Shown in pieces: positions 7,469 to 16,700 of a DNA stretch of 64,000 nucleotides. Numbering within the stretch: position 1 is the first letter of the stretch; every line of letters begins with the position of its first letter. This stretch comes from Arthrobacter sp. Soil763 (GTDB lineage: Bacteria > Actinomycetota > Actinomycetes > Actinomycetales > Micrococcaceae), in contig NZ_LMSH01000007.1 in assembly GCF_001428365.1 (NCBI RefSeq), forward strand, positions 5,168 through 69,167, in the 5' to 3' direction. A program made the position numbers and the translations under genes. Below the pieces are notes generated by a model. It did no database searches. It had not been told where the DNA came from and saw only the letters and a list, made by a program, of their open reading frames with translations.

Positions 7469-8587
7469 CTACCCTTCGTGGCCGGACGCTGCGGCCCACG
7501 GCAACGGACGGGTCGCGGGCCGGCCGTCGATCCAGCCCACCGGCAGGCCCAGGGCCTCGACGCTTTCGGGCGTGCCGGTGTCCGTTGCCCCGACGACGGC
7601 GACGGCGGCCACGTCCAGGCGGGAGCGCAGCACGCCGACCCACCGGGCCGTGTCCTCGGTCTTGCGGCCGGCATCCACCACCACCCACAGCTGGTCCGGT
7701 GACAGCGAGGCGATCGCCTGCAGCCGGGCCAGGGTGTTGCGGGCCTTGCCCAGCCCGAAAGCGGCCATGACCGTCTGTTCGGTCTCCACGGCGTGCGCAC
7801 GCGCCGCCGTGGCGCTCTGGCGCCCGTCCAGGTGCAGGTGGCCGTAGGCGCTCAGCTCCCCGGCGGTGCGCACGTCCGCTCCGCCGGCGGCGATGGACAT
7901 GGCCAGCGCCGTGTCCAGGGCGTCGTCGCCGAGGCCGACCAGCACGACCAGGTCCCCGGTGCCGCGCAGCGGCGCCGGGACGATCTCCTGCAGCGGAACA
8001 GGAGCACGCACCGGTGCGGGGGCCGTCCGTGGCTCGGACGGGGAGGCGGCGGACGCCGGCCTGGCGGCGCCGTCGGACTCCCCCGCGGTGGCGGTGGCGG
8101 TGGCGGCCACCGTGGCCGGGGCGGGAGCCGCCGGGCGCAGGCCGGAGCCCAGCTGGTCCAGCAGCTCGGCGAAGCCGGGCTTCTCGGTGGAAACCCCGGG
8201 GGCGGCGGTCCGGTGCAGGGTCAGCTCGGCGGCATCCGCTTCGGCCAGCAGCGCCGCGATCGCGTCGCCCTGCAGCTCGTGGCCGGGGGCGGCGGCAGTC
8301 TTCGGCGCGGCCGCGTTGAGCCGGCGGTTCTGCCCGCTGTCCGCTTTGGCCGCGTCCTCCCCCTCGGCCAGGATGTCGGCGTCGGGCACCACCTCGCCGG
8401 TGACGACGTCGTGCGTGGGCTGGACCTCGACGATCGCCTCGTAGCGGTTGGCGGCGAACAGCCCGGCGATGCCGGGGCTGGTCACGCGCTCCGCGGAAAC
8501 GATCCGCGCCGACGGCCCGTACTGGGCCTCGGCCTTGCTGCGGATTTCCTCCAGTGAGGCTCCTTTAAGCCGAAAGCGGTTCGGCAT
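7469..8587 (-). CDS. FlhF-like protein with degenerate nucleotide-binding domain
   Basis: 372 residues. The N-terminus (MPNRFRLKGASLEEIRSKAEAQYGPSARIVS) resembles the FlhF N-terminal region, and the position right after flhA is where flhF sits in many flagellar operons. FlhF is an SRP-type GTPase that places flagella at the pole. Here the expected P-loop region reads LVVLVGLGDDALDTALAMS, without GxxxxGK(S/T), although a late LWVVVDAGRKTEDTARW block recalls the G3/G4 side of the fold. The middle (about 100-210) is Ala/Pro-rich and low complexity. It overlaps flhA by 23 bp. It probably no longer hydrolyses GTP, and may act as a scaffold; this is inference. Confidence 0.6.
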   Translation of the reverse strand: MPNRFRLKGASLEEIRSKAEAQYGPSARIVSAERVTSPGIAGLFAANRYEAIVEVQPTHDVVTGEVVPDADILAEGEDAAKADSGQNRRLNAAAPKTAAAPGHELQGDAIAALLAEADAAELTLHRTAAPGVSTEKPGFAELLDQLGSGLRPAAPAPATVAATATATAGESDGAARPASAASPSEPRTAPAPVRAPVPLQEIVPAPLRGTGDLVVLVGLGDDALDTALAMSIAAGGADVRTAGELSAYGHLHLDGRQSATAARAHAVETEQTVMAAFGLGKARNTLARLQAIASLSPDQLWVVVDAGRKTEDTARWVGVLRSRLDVAAVAVVGATDTGTPESVEALGLPVGWIDGRPATRPLPWAAASGHEG

Positions 8588-10613
8588 GGCGCACTACTCC
8601 TACTGTTTCGATCCGCACATTGGCGGAAGTGACTTCGCGATAGGACAGCACTGGCAGGGACCCGGGCTGCGACCCGACAAGCCGGTGGATGGCCGGACGC
8701 AGCGCGGGGGCGCAGACCAGGACGGCCTGGCGGTTTGCCGCAGCCGCGGAGTCCATGGCGTTCTGCACCGAGCGGAGCACGGCGTCGAGCCGGTCCTGCC
8801 CCATCACAATCTGGCTGCCTCCCTCGGCCGGACGCATGTCCTCCAGCATGGACTGTTCCAGCAGCGGGTCGATCATGATGACGTTCAGCACGGGCCCGTC
8901 CATGAATTTGGCGGTCAGCGCCGGGCCGAGCGACTGGCGCGCGGCCTCGACCAGCGACTCCGGGTCGGTGGAGACCTTGGCGCGCAGGGTCAGCGCCTCG
9001 TAGATCCGGGCGAGGTCGTTGATCGGGACCTGCTCGTCCAGCAGGCCCTGGAGCACGCGCTGCAGCTCGGCGAGGGTGAGCAGGGCCGGGGTGAGTTCGT
9101 CGACGGCGGACGGGCTCTGCTTCCGCACGCCCTCGGTGAGCACCCGGACGTCCTCGCGGGAGAGCAGCCGGGCGGCGTTGGCGGTGACGATCGAGGACAG
9201 GTGCGTGACCAGCACCGAGACCCGGTCGATCACGGTGGCCCCGGTCATTTCGGCGTTGTGCCGCATTTCCGCCGGAATCCACTTGCCGGCGAGGCCGAAG
9301 ACCGGCTCGATCATGGCCGCGCCGGGCAGCGAGTCCAGCGCGTCACCCAGGGCCAGCAGCTGCCCGCCCGGGGCGGTGCCGCGGCCGGCCTCCACACCGG
9401 CGATCCGGATGGCGTAGGTGGCCGGGGGCAGGTCCACGCTGTCCCGGGTGCGGACCGGCGGGATGACCAGGCCCAGTTCCATGGCGATTTTGTGCCGCAG
9501 CGACCGGACCCGGGCCAGCAGGTCATCGGAGGCGCCGGAAACCATGTCGACCAGGTCCGGGGCGAGCAGGATCTCCACCGGGTGGACGCGCATGTCCTCA
9601 AGCAGCTTCTCGTTGGGGTCCAGTTCGGGTGCGCCCAGGGCCGCGGCTTCGGCGTCGCGGGCCTGTTCCGCCTGCAGCTGGCTCGCCTTGGTGCGGCGAG
9701 AGGCCAGGATCAGTCCGGCGCCCACCAGGACGAACGGAATGGGCGGCATGCCGGGGATGAAGGCCATGGCCAAGGCGGCGACGCCGGCGATCAGCAGGGC
9801 GTTGGGTGACTGCAGCAGCTGGGTGGAGGCCGTCCGGCCCATGTCCGCCTCGGCGTTGGACCGGGTGACGATCATGCCGGTGGAGACGGCCATAAGCAGC
9901 GCCGGGATTTGGGTGACCAGCCCGTCGCCCATGGTCAGGATGCCGTAGGTGTTCAGCGCGTCGCCGATCTCCATGCCGCGCTGCAGCATGCCGATGGCGA
10001 TGCCGCCGATGAAGTTGATGATGATGATGATGATGCCTGCGATCGCGTCGCCCTTGACGAACTTGGAGGCACCGTCCATGGCGCCGTAGAAGTCGGCCTC
10101 CGCGGAGACCTCGGCACGCCGCTCCCGGGCCTGGGTGTCGGTGATCAGTCCGGCGTTGAGGTCGGCGTCGATCGCCATCTGCTTGCCGGGCATGGCATCG
10201 AGGGTGAAGCGCGCCCCGACCTCGGCGACGCGTTCGGCGCCCTTGGTGACCACGACGAACTGGATCACCACGAGGATCAGGAAGACGACTGCGCCGATAA
10301 TCATGGAGCCGCCCACGGTGACCTTGCCGAACGCCTCAATGACCTGCCCGGCGTAGCCGTTGCCCAAGACCAGCCGGGTGGAGGCGACGTTCAGGCCCAG
10401 CCGGAACAGCGTGGCCACGAGCAGCAGCGAGGGGAACACGGAGAAGTCCAGCGGCTTCTTCACGAACATGCTGGTCAGCAGCACCAGCAGCGCCAGCAGG
10501 ATGTTGCAGACGATCAGGAAGTCCAGCAGCGGCGCGGGCACGGGAACGACCAGCAGCAGCACAATGCCGACAATGCCGATCGGCACCGCCAGCCGGGCAA
10601 GCCTGTTGTTCAT
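8565..10613 (-). CDS. flhA: Flagellar export gate protein FlhA
   Basis: 682 residues, normal length. Eight N-terminal membrane helices (from about residue 10) precede a cytoplasmic domain that docks chaperone-substrate complexes. Conserved stretches include FPSLLLVATLFRLGLNVASTR and the cytoplasmic loop after helix 4 (AMPGKQMAIDADLNAGLI). It forms the core ring of the type III export gate with FlhB and FliPQR. An ATC trinucleotide run at 10017-10035 gives six successive isoleucines in a membrane helix. Confidence 0.97.
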   Translation of the reverse strand: MNNRLARLAVPIGIVGIVLLLVVPVPAPLLDFLIVCNILLALLVLLTSMFVKKPLDFSVFPSLLLVATLFRLGLNVASTRLVLGNGYAGQVIEAFGKVTVGGSMIIGAVVFLILVVIQFVVVTKGAERVAEVGARFTLDAMPGKQMAIDADLNAGLITDTQARERRAEVSAEADFYGAMDGASKFVKGDAIAGIIIIIINFIGGIAIGMLQRGMEIGDALNTYGILTMGDGLVTQIPALLMAVSTGMIVTRSNAEADMGRTASTQLLQSPNALLIAGVAALAMAFIPGMPPIPFVLVGAGLILASRRTKASQLQAEQARDAEAAALGAPELDPNEKLLEDMRVHPVEILLAPDLVDMVSGASDDLLARVRSLRHKIAMELGLVIPPVRTRDSVDLPPATYAIRIAGVEAGRGTAPGGQLLALGDALDSLPGAAMIEPVFGLAGKWIPAEMRHNAEMTGATVIDRVSVLVTHLSSIVTANAARLLSREDVRVLTEGVRKQSPSAVDELTPALLTLAELQRVLQGLLDEQVPINDLARIYEALTLRAKVSTDPESLVEAARQSLGPALTAKFMDGPVLNVIMIDPLLEQSMLEDMRPAEGGSQIVMGQDRLDAVLRSVQNAMDSAAAANRQAVLVCAPALRPAIHRLVGSQPGSLPVLSYREVTSANVRIETVGVVRHAEPLSA

Positions 10614-10650
10614 GATGCGGTCCTTTCACAGACGCTGGTTCGAAGCGGGT

Positions 10651-11733
10651 TCACAGCGCGGCTCCCGCCATCCGGTGCAGCCCGGCGCCGGCGCCGCGGG
10701 CCTTGAGCGACATGACGAACGCCAGCACGGCTGCCACCGCGTGGTAGAAATCCACCGGGATCTCCTGGCCCAGCTCGCACGCGCCGTGCAGCGCCCGGGC
10801 GAGCGGGATGTCCTGGACCATGGGGACGTCCCTGGCCTCGGCTTCCTGCCGGATCCGGGCGGCCACGTGGCCGGCGCCCTTGGCGACCACCCGCGGCGCG
10901 GACTTCCCGGGTTCGTATTTGAGCGCGACGGCGACGTGCGTCGGGTTGACGAGGACGACGTCGGCGTCCCCGATCGCGGCGATCATGCGGTTCCGGCTCA
11001 TGGACAGCTGCCGGGCCCGGCGCTGGGACCGGATCAGCGGGTCGCCTTCGCTGCTCTTGTTCTCGTCCTGGACTTCCTTCTTGGACATCCGGGTCTTCTT
11101 CCGGTTCCGTCGCATCACCACGAAGTAGTCCACGGCGGCCAGGGCGATGCCGGCGAAAACCGCGAACTGGACCAGGGAGGAGATGCCTCCGCCGGCGGCC
11201 GCGACGACCCCGGCGAGCGGGAGGCCGCCCGCGGTGAGCAGGACCGGGACCAGCCCCTGAACGACCGAGTACAGGACGAGGCCGACGACGGTGGCCTTGA
11301 GCAGGGCTTTGACGCCGCCCCAGAGCGCCTGGGTGCCGAAGACCCGTTTCAGGCCGCTGAGCAGCTTGAAGTGTTCAAAATCCGCCCGGAACTTCTTCAG
11401 GTGGATGCCGCCCTGCAGGGCGGACCCGGCCACCACCACGACAAGGACCACGATCAGCATGGGTGCGAGGATCCCGGCGAGCGAGCCGAGTCCGTCCTCG
11501 AGGGCTTTGACGGCCTTCGCCGGGTCCGGCGCCGCCATGACGCCCCGGACGCTGAAGACCTGGTCGGTGGCGGCGTTGGCAGCGCGGTCCACGGTGGCGG
11601 GGATCATCACGGCCGCGGCGCCGACGGCGAGCCAGGCGGTGAGGTCCTGCGAGCGGGAGAGCTGGCCCTTGGAACGGACCTCCCGCATGCGTTTGTCGGT
11701 GGCTTGCTCGGTTTTTTCCTGTGAATCCGACAT
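10651..11733 (-). CDS. flhB: Flagellar export switch protein FlhB
   Basis: 360 residues, with an N-terminal signature EKTEQATDKRMREVRSKGQ, four membrane segments and a cytoplasmic domain containing the autocleavage motif NPTH at residues 263-266. FlhB switches export from rod/hook to filament substrates when signalled by FliK. The ATG overlaps the fliR stop (TGATG), pointing to coupled translation. Confidence 0.97.
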   Translation of the reverse strand: MSDSQEKTEQATDKRMREVRSKGQLSRSQDLTAWLAVGAAAVMIPATVDRAANAATDQVFSVRGVMAAPDPAKAVKALEDGLGSLAGILAPMLIVVLVVVVAGSALQGGIHLKKFRADFEHFKLLSGLKRVFGTQALWGGVKALLKATVVGLVLYSVVQGLVPVLLTAGGLPLAGVVAAAGGGISSLVQFAVFAGIALAAVDYFVVMRRNRKKTRMSKKEVQDENKSSEGDPLIRSQRRARQLSMSRNRMIAAIGDADVVLVNPTHVAVALKYEPGKSAPRVVAKGAGHVAARIRQEAEARDVPMVQDIPLARALHGACELGQEIPVDFYHAVAAVLAFVMSLKARGAGAGLHRMAGAAL

Positions 11734-12491
11734 CAGCCCACCCCCAGCACTGTCCTGGCGGCCTGGCCGGCGAGCGTGGAGACGATCCTGGGCAGGGCCA
11801 GGAAGAGGAACCCGGCGAGAGCCAGGGTCAGCATGATCTTGAGCGGGAAGCCCAGCGAGAACGCGTTCAGGGCCGGCGCCACCCGGGTGAGCAGGCCGAG
11901 CCCGACGTCGGCGAGGAAGAGGACCACCAGCAGCGGGCCCGCGATCTGGACGGCGGCGAGGAACATGCCGGTCACGGCGGAGATCATGGCCTGGACGGGC
12001 TGGGCGAGGTCCAGTCCCCCGGCCAGCGGCAGCGCGGTGAAGCTGCCGGTCAGGCCGCCGATCACGAGCTGGTAGCCGTCTGAGGCGAACAGCAGGGCCA
12101 GGGCGGCCATCTGCAGCAGCCGGGTGAACTGGGCGCCATTGACCATCATCTGGGGATCGAATGCCTGCGCCATCTGGAACCCGCTGAACAGGTCGATCAG
12201 GCTGCCGGCGGACTGCACGGCGGAGAAGACCAGCATGACCAGGAACCCCAGGGCCAGGCCCGTGACGAGTTCGAGGACCACCCCGGTGAAGAACCCGGCC
12301 GTGTCCCGGGCGGTGTAACCGCCGGCGAGCCGCTGCGAGACTGCCAGGCCCAGCCCGACGCCGAGCATCGCCTTCACCCGGCCGGGGAAGGCGTGGTGCG
12401 CGAACGGAGGAGCCACGACCAGGAACGCCGTCATCCGGACGGTGGCCAGCAGGAGGACTTCCAGCCACGTCTGGTCGATCGGGATGCCCAC
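11733..12491 (-). CDS. fliR: Flagellar export gate protein FliR
   Basis: 252 residues with about six hydrophobic segments (for example LLLATVRMTAFLVVAPPFAH at the N-terminus) and the FSGFQMAQAFDPQ loop typical of FliR. It is part of the FliPQR pore complex. The GTG at 12491 follows GGAGG by 8 nt and comes one base after the fliQ stop, so I prefer it over an upstream ATG inside fliQ. Confidence 0.93.
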   Translation of the reverse strand: MGIPIDQTWLEVLLLATVRMTAFLVVAPPFAHHAFPGRVKAMLGVGLGLAVSQRLAGGYTARDTAGFFTGVVLELVTGLALGFLVMLVFSAVQSAGSLIDLFSGFQMAQAFDPQMMVNGAQFTRLLQMAALALLFASDGYQLVIGGLTGSFTALPLAGGLDLAQPVQAMISAVTGMFLAAVQIAGPLLVVLFLADVGLGLLTRVAPALNAFSLGFPLKIMLTLALAGFLFLALPRIVSTLAGQAARTVLGVG

Positions 12492-12492
12492 C

Positions 12493-12768
12493 TCACAGAC
12501 CTCCGAGCAGGGCCGGAATCTTGGCGAACAGGTCATTGGTGAACGCGACCATTTCCGAGATCATCCAGTGCCCGCAGACCACCAGGGCCACCGCGACGGC
12601 GGCCAGTTTCGGGACGAAGGAGAGCGTGGCCTCCTGCAGCTGGGTGATGGACTGCAGCAGCGAAATCGCCAGGCCCACGACCAGGGCCGTCACCAGTACC
12701 GGGGCCGAGAGCTTGGCGGCGACGATCATGGCCTGGAGGCAGATGTCCAGGACGGCGTTGGCATTCAT
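12493..12768 (-). CDS. fliQ: Flagellar export gate protein FliQ
   Basis: 91 residues with two membrane helices; the length and sequence (VLVVGLAISLLQSITQLQEATL in part) are those of FliQ, which makes four copies in the FliPQR gate. Its ATG overlaps the fliP stop by 4 bp. Confidence 0.95.
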   Translation of the reverse strand: MNANAVLDICLQAMIVAAKLSAPVLVTALVVGLAISLLQSITQLQEATLSFVPKLAAVAVALVVCGHWMISEMVAFTNDLFAKIPALLGGL

Positions 12769-13592
12769 CCGGTGCCCGCATAGCTTTGCACCAGCGAGGT
12801 GATGATGAGGCCCCAGCCGTCGACGAGGACGAAGAGCAGGATCTTGAACGGCAGCGAGATCATCACCGGCGGAAGCATCATCATGCCCATCGACATCAGG
12901 GCCGCGGAGACGACCAGGTCGATCACGAGGAACGGGATGAAGATGACGAAGCCGATGATGAAGGCGGCGCGGAGTTCGGAGATCATGAACGCCGGGATCA
13001 AGGTCTGCAGCGGAACGGCCTCGGGCGTGGCCGGGTTTTCCATGCCGGCGGCGCGGGTCATCAGGGCGATGTCCTCTTCCCGCGTGTGGGCAAGCATGAA
13101 CTGCTGCAACGGGCCGGAGCCGGCGCTGAGGGCGCCGTTGAAGTCGAGCTTCCCGTTCAGGTAGGGCTGCACCCCGAGTGTGTTCATCTCGTTGATGACC
13201 GGCCACATGACGAAGATCGAGAGGAACAGCGCCAGCCCGGCCAGCACCTGGTTGGGCGGGATGGAGGGCAGCGACAGGGCGTTCCGGGTCATCGCCAGGA
13301 CCACGAAGATCTTGGTGAACGAGGTCATCATCAACAGCAGGGCCGGCGCCACTGACAGCAGCGTGATCCCGATGAGGGTCAGGACGGCGGTGGAGGGCTT
13401 GCCGTCCATGCCGTTGATCTCGATGTTGACGCTGCCGGTATCCGGGCTGGCCGGCGGGGTCGGCGGCACCGGCGGGATGGGGGCGGCGTGGCCGGCGGAG
13501 GCATTCAGCCACAGCAGCAGGACCGCCAGGAGCACGGCGGAAAAGCCGTACGCCAGCACCCGGAGTGTTCTGGAGGTGAGGGGGCGGATCAA
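12765..13592 (-). CDS. fliP: Flagellar export gate protein FliP
   Basis: 275 residues. A cleavable signal-like N-terminus (about 1-36) is followed by a Pro-rich spacer and the FliP core (SFTKIFVVLAMTRNALSLP, PPNQVLAGLALFLS). Five copies form the wall of the export pore. The start is TTG at 13592, overlapping the fliO stop (TTGA). Confidence 0.95.
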   Translation of the reverse strand: MIRPLTSRTLRVLAYGFSAVLLAVLLLWLNASAGHAAPIPPVPPTPPASPDTGSVNIEINGMDGKPSTAVLTLIGITLLSVAPALLLMMTSFTKIFVVLAMTRNALSLPSIPPNQVLAGLALFLSIFVMWPVINEMNTLGVQPYLNGKLDFNGALSAGSGPLQQFMLAHTREEDIALMTRAAGMENPATPEAVPLQTLIPAFMISELRAAFIIGFVIFIPFLVIDLVVSAALMSMGMMMLPPVMISLPFKILLFVLVDGWGLIITSLVQSYAGTG

Positions 13593-14131
13593 TTGCGGCG
13601 TCCGCTCCTGAGAGCGGCGGCGGCCTGCTTCCAGGTGGAACCGGCCAGGATCGATCCGTGCAGCGGCGGGTGGACCACCGGCTGGCCGGCGCGGCCCGGG
13701 GCGGTCCGGGCGTGGGCTTCGCGGTGGATGGAACTGCGGCGGGACAGCGGCCGGTCCGGTGAACCGGTCTCGGCGGCCACGGCGGCAGGGGCGCCGGCGG
13801 TCGATGCGCCGGCGAGGGCCTGGGCGAACGCAGCCGCGGCACCGCGCCCGGGAGCCGGCAGCACCGCTTCGACGGCCTCTTCGGGTGCGTCCCCGGTGTG
13901 CAGCACATTGACGGCGTGGTCGGTGACGCCGAGCAGGAAGCGCTTGCCGCCGGCGTCGACCACGACCACGGAGGCGCGCTGGCCAACGCTTTGGCGACTG
14001 ACCACATTCAAGGTGGCGTCAGCACGACGTCGTCCGGTGCCTTTGCCCAGACGGCGCTGCAACAGCCAGATCAAGCCCAGCACCGCGCCCAGGGCTACGG
14101 CTACCCGCAGCCCGAGGATCAGCGAGTCCAT
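13589..14131 (-). CDS. fliO: Flagellar biosynthesis protein FliO
   Basis: 180 residues. One N-terminal membrane helix (about residues 4-24) precedes a small basic beta domain (SVVVVDAGGKRFLLGVTDHAVNVL) typical of FliO, which helps assemble the FliP ring. The tail from about residue 90 is Ala/Pro-rich and longer than usual. Its place between fliN and fliP supports the call. Confidence 0.88.
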   Translation of the reverse strand: MDSLILGLRVAVALGAVLGLIWLLQRRLGKGTGRRRADATLNVVSRQSVGQRASVVVVDAGGKRFLLGVTDHAVNVLHTGDAPEEAVEAVLPAPGRGAAAAFAQALAGASTAGAPAAVAAETGSPDRPLSRRSSIHREAHARTAPGRAGQPVVHPPLHGSILAGSTWKQAAAALRSGRRN

Positions 14132-14860
14132 TCAGCTAAGCCCCTCGGCCACGTCGAGGATGCGGGTGATCCGCACGGCGTAGTCCTGGTCCAGGACCAC
14201 CACCTCGCCGTGGGCGATCAGCCGCCCGTTGAGCAGGACGTCAGCCGGAGCCCCGGCGGAGCGGTCCAGTTCGATGATTTTGCCCGGCTCCAGCGAGAGC
14301 ACGTCGCGCACCGACATGCGGGTGCGGCCGATCTCCACGGTCAGGGCCATTTCGATGTTGTTGATCCGGCCGAGCCGGCCGGCCACCGTGTCGCCGCCGC
14401 CGAAGGGGTCGCCGCCGCGGTCCTGGCCGGCGCCGTGCTCGCGCAGCCGGACGGCAAACCAGGCCGCCGGGCTGGTGCCGTCGGAAAGTTCGAAGATGGC
14501 GGTGTCCGGGTCCGTGAGAAGGCCCGACGCGTCGGATTCGCGCAGGTCGGAGAGCACGCCGGCGCCGAAGACGGAGCTGGCGCTTTCCATCGCCGGGCGG
14601 AGCACGTCGGTGACGGAGACGACGCCGAGCTGGCCGCCGGCCATGCCGCCGGCCGCCTCGTCGAGGAAGGTCCGGTCGCTGAGCATGAGGGCCAGATCCG
14701 CGGTGACCGACCCGACGAAGGTGGCGGTGACGGCCTGGCGGGCATAGGGGGCGGCGGCGCGGGCCGGGACCAGCGCCTCGACCTTCAGCGCCACCGGGCT
14801 GGGCAGCTCCTCAACAAGCCGTGCCGCCGACGATTCGTGCTTGGTCAGGGTGATGCTCAT
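14132..14860 (-). CDS. fliN: Flagellar motor switch protein FliN, with N-terminal CheC-like extension
   Basis: 242 residues. The last 80 residues are the C-ring SpoA domain (NIEMALTVEIGRTRMSVRDVLSLEPGKIIELDR). The first 150 residues are extra compared with the roughly 130-residue FliN, and resemble the FliY/CheC fold (LSDRTFLDEAAGGMAGGQLGVVSVTDVLRPAMES), though CheC catalytic residues are not obvious. It forms the base of the C-ring with FliM. The start overlaps the fliM stop by 4 bp. Confidence 0.9.
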   Translation of the reverse strand: MSITLTKHESSAARLVEELPSPVALKVEALVPARAAAPYARQAVTATFVGSVTADLALMLSDRTFLDEAAGGMAGGQLGVVSVTDVLRPAMESASSVFGAGVLSDLRESDASGLLTDPDTAIFELSDGTSPAAWFAVRLREHGAGQDRGGDPFGGGDTVAGRLGRINNIEMALTVEIGRTRMSVRDVLSLEPGKIIELDRSAGAPADVLLNGRLIAHGEVVVLDQDYAVRITRILDVAEGLS

Positions 14861-15792
14861 TGGTGGTTCTCCTCGATGGTGACAATGACGGCGGCGGCCC
14901 GGGACCCGTTGCGGGCGGGAGCGGCGGTGGCCAGCCGGGTGCCGTCCAGGGTGACGTCGAACGGCCGGTTTTCCAGGTGCGGGAGGGTCAGTACGTCCCC
15001 GACCGCCAGGCCGAGCACCTGGCTGGGGGTGACAAACGACGTCGAGAGCCGCACCGAGAGCTCCACCGGGACGCGTTCCAGCTGGGAGCTGACGCGGGCC
15101 GCCGCGTTGCCGCGGTCGTCCGTGGGGTTGACCTTTTTCAACCGGCCCAACAGGATGCCGGCCGGCACCGCCAGGGTGGCGGGGGCGCTGATGTCGCCGA
15201 CGTTGATCGTAAACGCGGCCACGATCATCAGCTCGCTCGGCGGTGCAGCCTGGGCAAACTGGGAATTGTACTGCACCGTGTCCACCCGGATGGTTTCGCT
15301 CAGCAGCGGTCCCAGCGAGTAGCCCAGATCCTCGAGGGCCTCGTCCATGAGCCCCTTGACCAGGGCCTGTTCGATCTGGGTGAATTTCCGGTCCGGCATG
15401 GTCGTGTCGGCGGAGGCGCCAAGCATGCGGTTGATCCAGCCCAGGGCCGAGGGGGCGGGGAACTGCACCACGAGTTTGGGGTCGTGCGACTCGACCGTGC
15501 ACAGGACCATGGCCGTGACGGCCGGCAGCGACGCCGCGTACTCGTCGTAGCTTTGCATGCGGACGTCTTCGAGCCGGACCACGGACTTCACGCGGACCTT
15601 GGCAGTCAGCTGGGTGCCCCACTGGCGGGCGAAGGTTTCGAAGGCGAGTTCCAGGACGCGGCTGTGTTCCCGAGCCAGCGTCGCGGGACGCCGGAAGTCA
15701 TAGACGCTGACGGTCCGCTCCCGTGCCACTTCCCGCTCATCCAAAACACTCACGGTTGCCACTATCGGCCGCCGGTCCGACGGCGTAAGCAA
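14857..15792 (-). CDS. fliM: Flagellar motor switch protein FliM
   Basis: 311 residues with the FliM middle domain (VYDFRRPATLAREHSRVLELAFETFARQW in part) and a C-terminal SpoA domain ending in VTLDGTRLATA. It binds FliG and FliN in the C-ring. The usual CheY-binding EIDALL motif at the extreme N-terminus is not seen, and no che genes are present in the window. Start uncertain: TTG 15792, with GTGs at 15762 and 15753 also in frame. Confidence 0.93.
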   Translation of the reverse strand: MLTPSDRRPIVATVSVLDEREVARERTVSVYDFRRPATLAREHSRVLELAFETFARQWGTQLTAKVRVKSVVRLEDVRMQSYDEYAASLPAVTAMVLCTVESHDPKLVVQFPAPSALGWINRMLGASADTTMPDRKFTQIEQALVKGLMDEALEDLGYSLGPLLSETIRVDTVQYNSQFAQAAPPSELMIVAAFTINVGDISAPATLAVPAGILLGRLKKVNPTDDRGNAAARVSSQLERVPVELSVRLSTSFVTPSQVLGLAVGDVLTLPHLENRPFDVTLDGTRLATAAPARNGSRAAAVIVTIEENHQ

Positions 15793-15872
15793 TCCGGAGC
15801 AGGCAGTTCCCGCCGGGTCCCCGCCGTCGTCCTGCCCGGTCGCCTGCCGGGTGCCCGTTGCGGCGGCAGGCC

Positions 15873-16700
15873 CTATTTCTGGCTGAGCTTCAGTGCCTTC
15901 GGGATGAGGGCGCGGACGACGTCGGGCTTGTCCGAGATCACCACAATGTCGACTCTGCGGTTGCGTTCCATAAGCGCCGGCGTCGAATCGTCATTGACCT
16001 GGCGGGCGGAGCCGAAAGCGACAGCGCCGATCCGCTGCTGCGGGATCCCGCCGCGGTCCACCATGTAGCGCAGCACGTTGACGGCGCGCGCCGAGGACAG
16101 CTCCCAGGTGGACGGGTACGCCGTGACGCCCTTGGCCGCGTGGCCCTCCACCATGATCTCCAGCGCCGCGGGGCGCAGGATCGGCGAAATGATTTGCAGC
16201 ACCCGGGAGGCGCGGGGGGTCAGTTCGGGCCGGTCGGGGTCGAAGAAGGCCTGCGAGCCGACGAGCTTGACGGTCAGTCCGCGCTGGTCGATCTGGAATT
16301 CGACGTTCTGGCTCAGCCCGGCCGCCGCCAGCCCGGCCTTCATCTTCTGCTCCAGGGCCTTGAGCCGGTCGACTTCCTTCTTGGCGGCTTCGAGGGCCGC
16401 GTCCTGGGTCTTCTTGTCCTCCGACTGGACGGCGGCGAACGCCTCCAGGTCCTTGTCGACAAACTCGGGCGGGACCACCGTGCCGGAGGCTGTGTCCACG
16501 GTTTCCGAGGCGACGGTGCCGAAGCCCGTGGCGAGCGAGTTGCGCAGCTTTTCGAATTTGTTCGCGTCGACCGTGGACATGGCGTAGAGGACGATGAACA
16601 GGCACATGAGCACCGTGACCATGTCCATGTAGGAGGCCATCCAGCGTTCGTCGACGTGGTGCGCCTCGGGTTTCTTGCGTGGCCGCCGGCGGCCGCTCAC
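15873..16700 (-). CDS. motB: Flagellar stator protein MotB
   Basis: 275 residues. A single membrane helix near the N-terminus carries the proton-path Asp in WMASYMDMVTVLMCLFIVLY, and the C-terminal OmpA-like domain (VEGHAAKGVTAYPSTWELSSARA) binds peptidoglycan. The start is GTG at 16700, overlapping the motA stop. FliL, which often follows motB, is absent; only 80 bp separate motB from fliM. Confidence 0.95.
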   Translation of the reverse strand: MSGRRRPRKKPEAHHVDERWMASYMDMVTVLMCLFIVLYAMSTVDANKFEKLRNSLATGFGTVASETVDTASGTVVPPEFVDKDLEAFAAVQSEDKKTQDAALEAAKKEVDRLKALEQKMKAGLAAAGLSQNVEFQIDQRGLTVKLVGSQAFFDPDRPELTPRASRVLQIISPILRPAALEIMVEGHAAKGVTAYPSTWELSSARAVNVLRYMVDRGGIPQQRIGAVAFGSARQVNDDSTPALMERNRRVDIVVISDKPDVVRALIPKALKLSQK

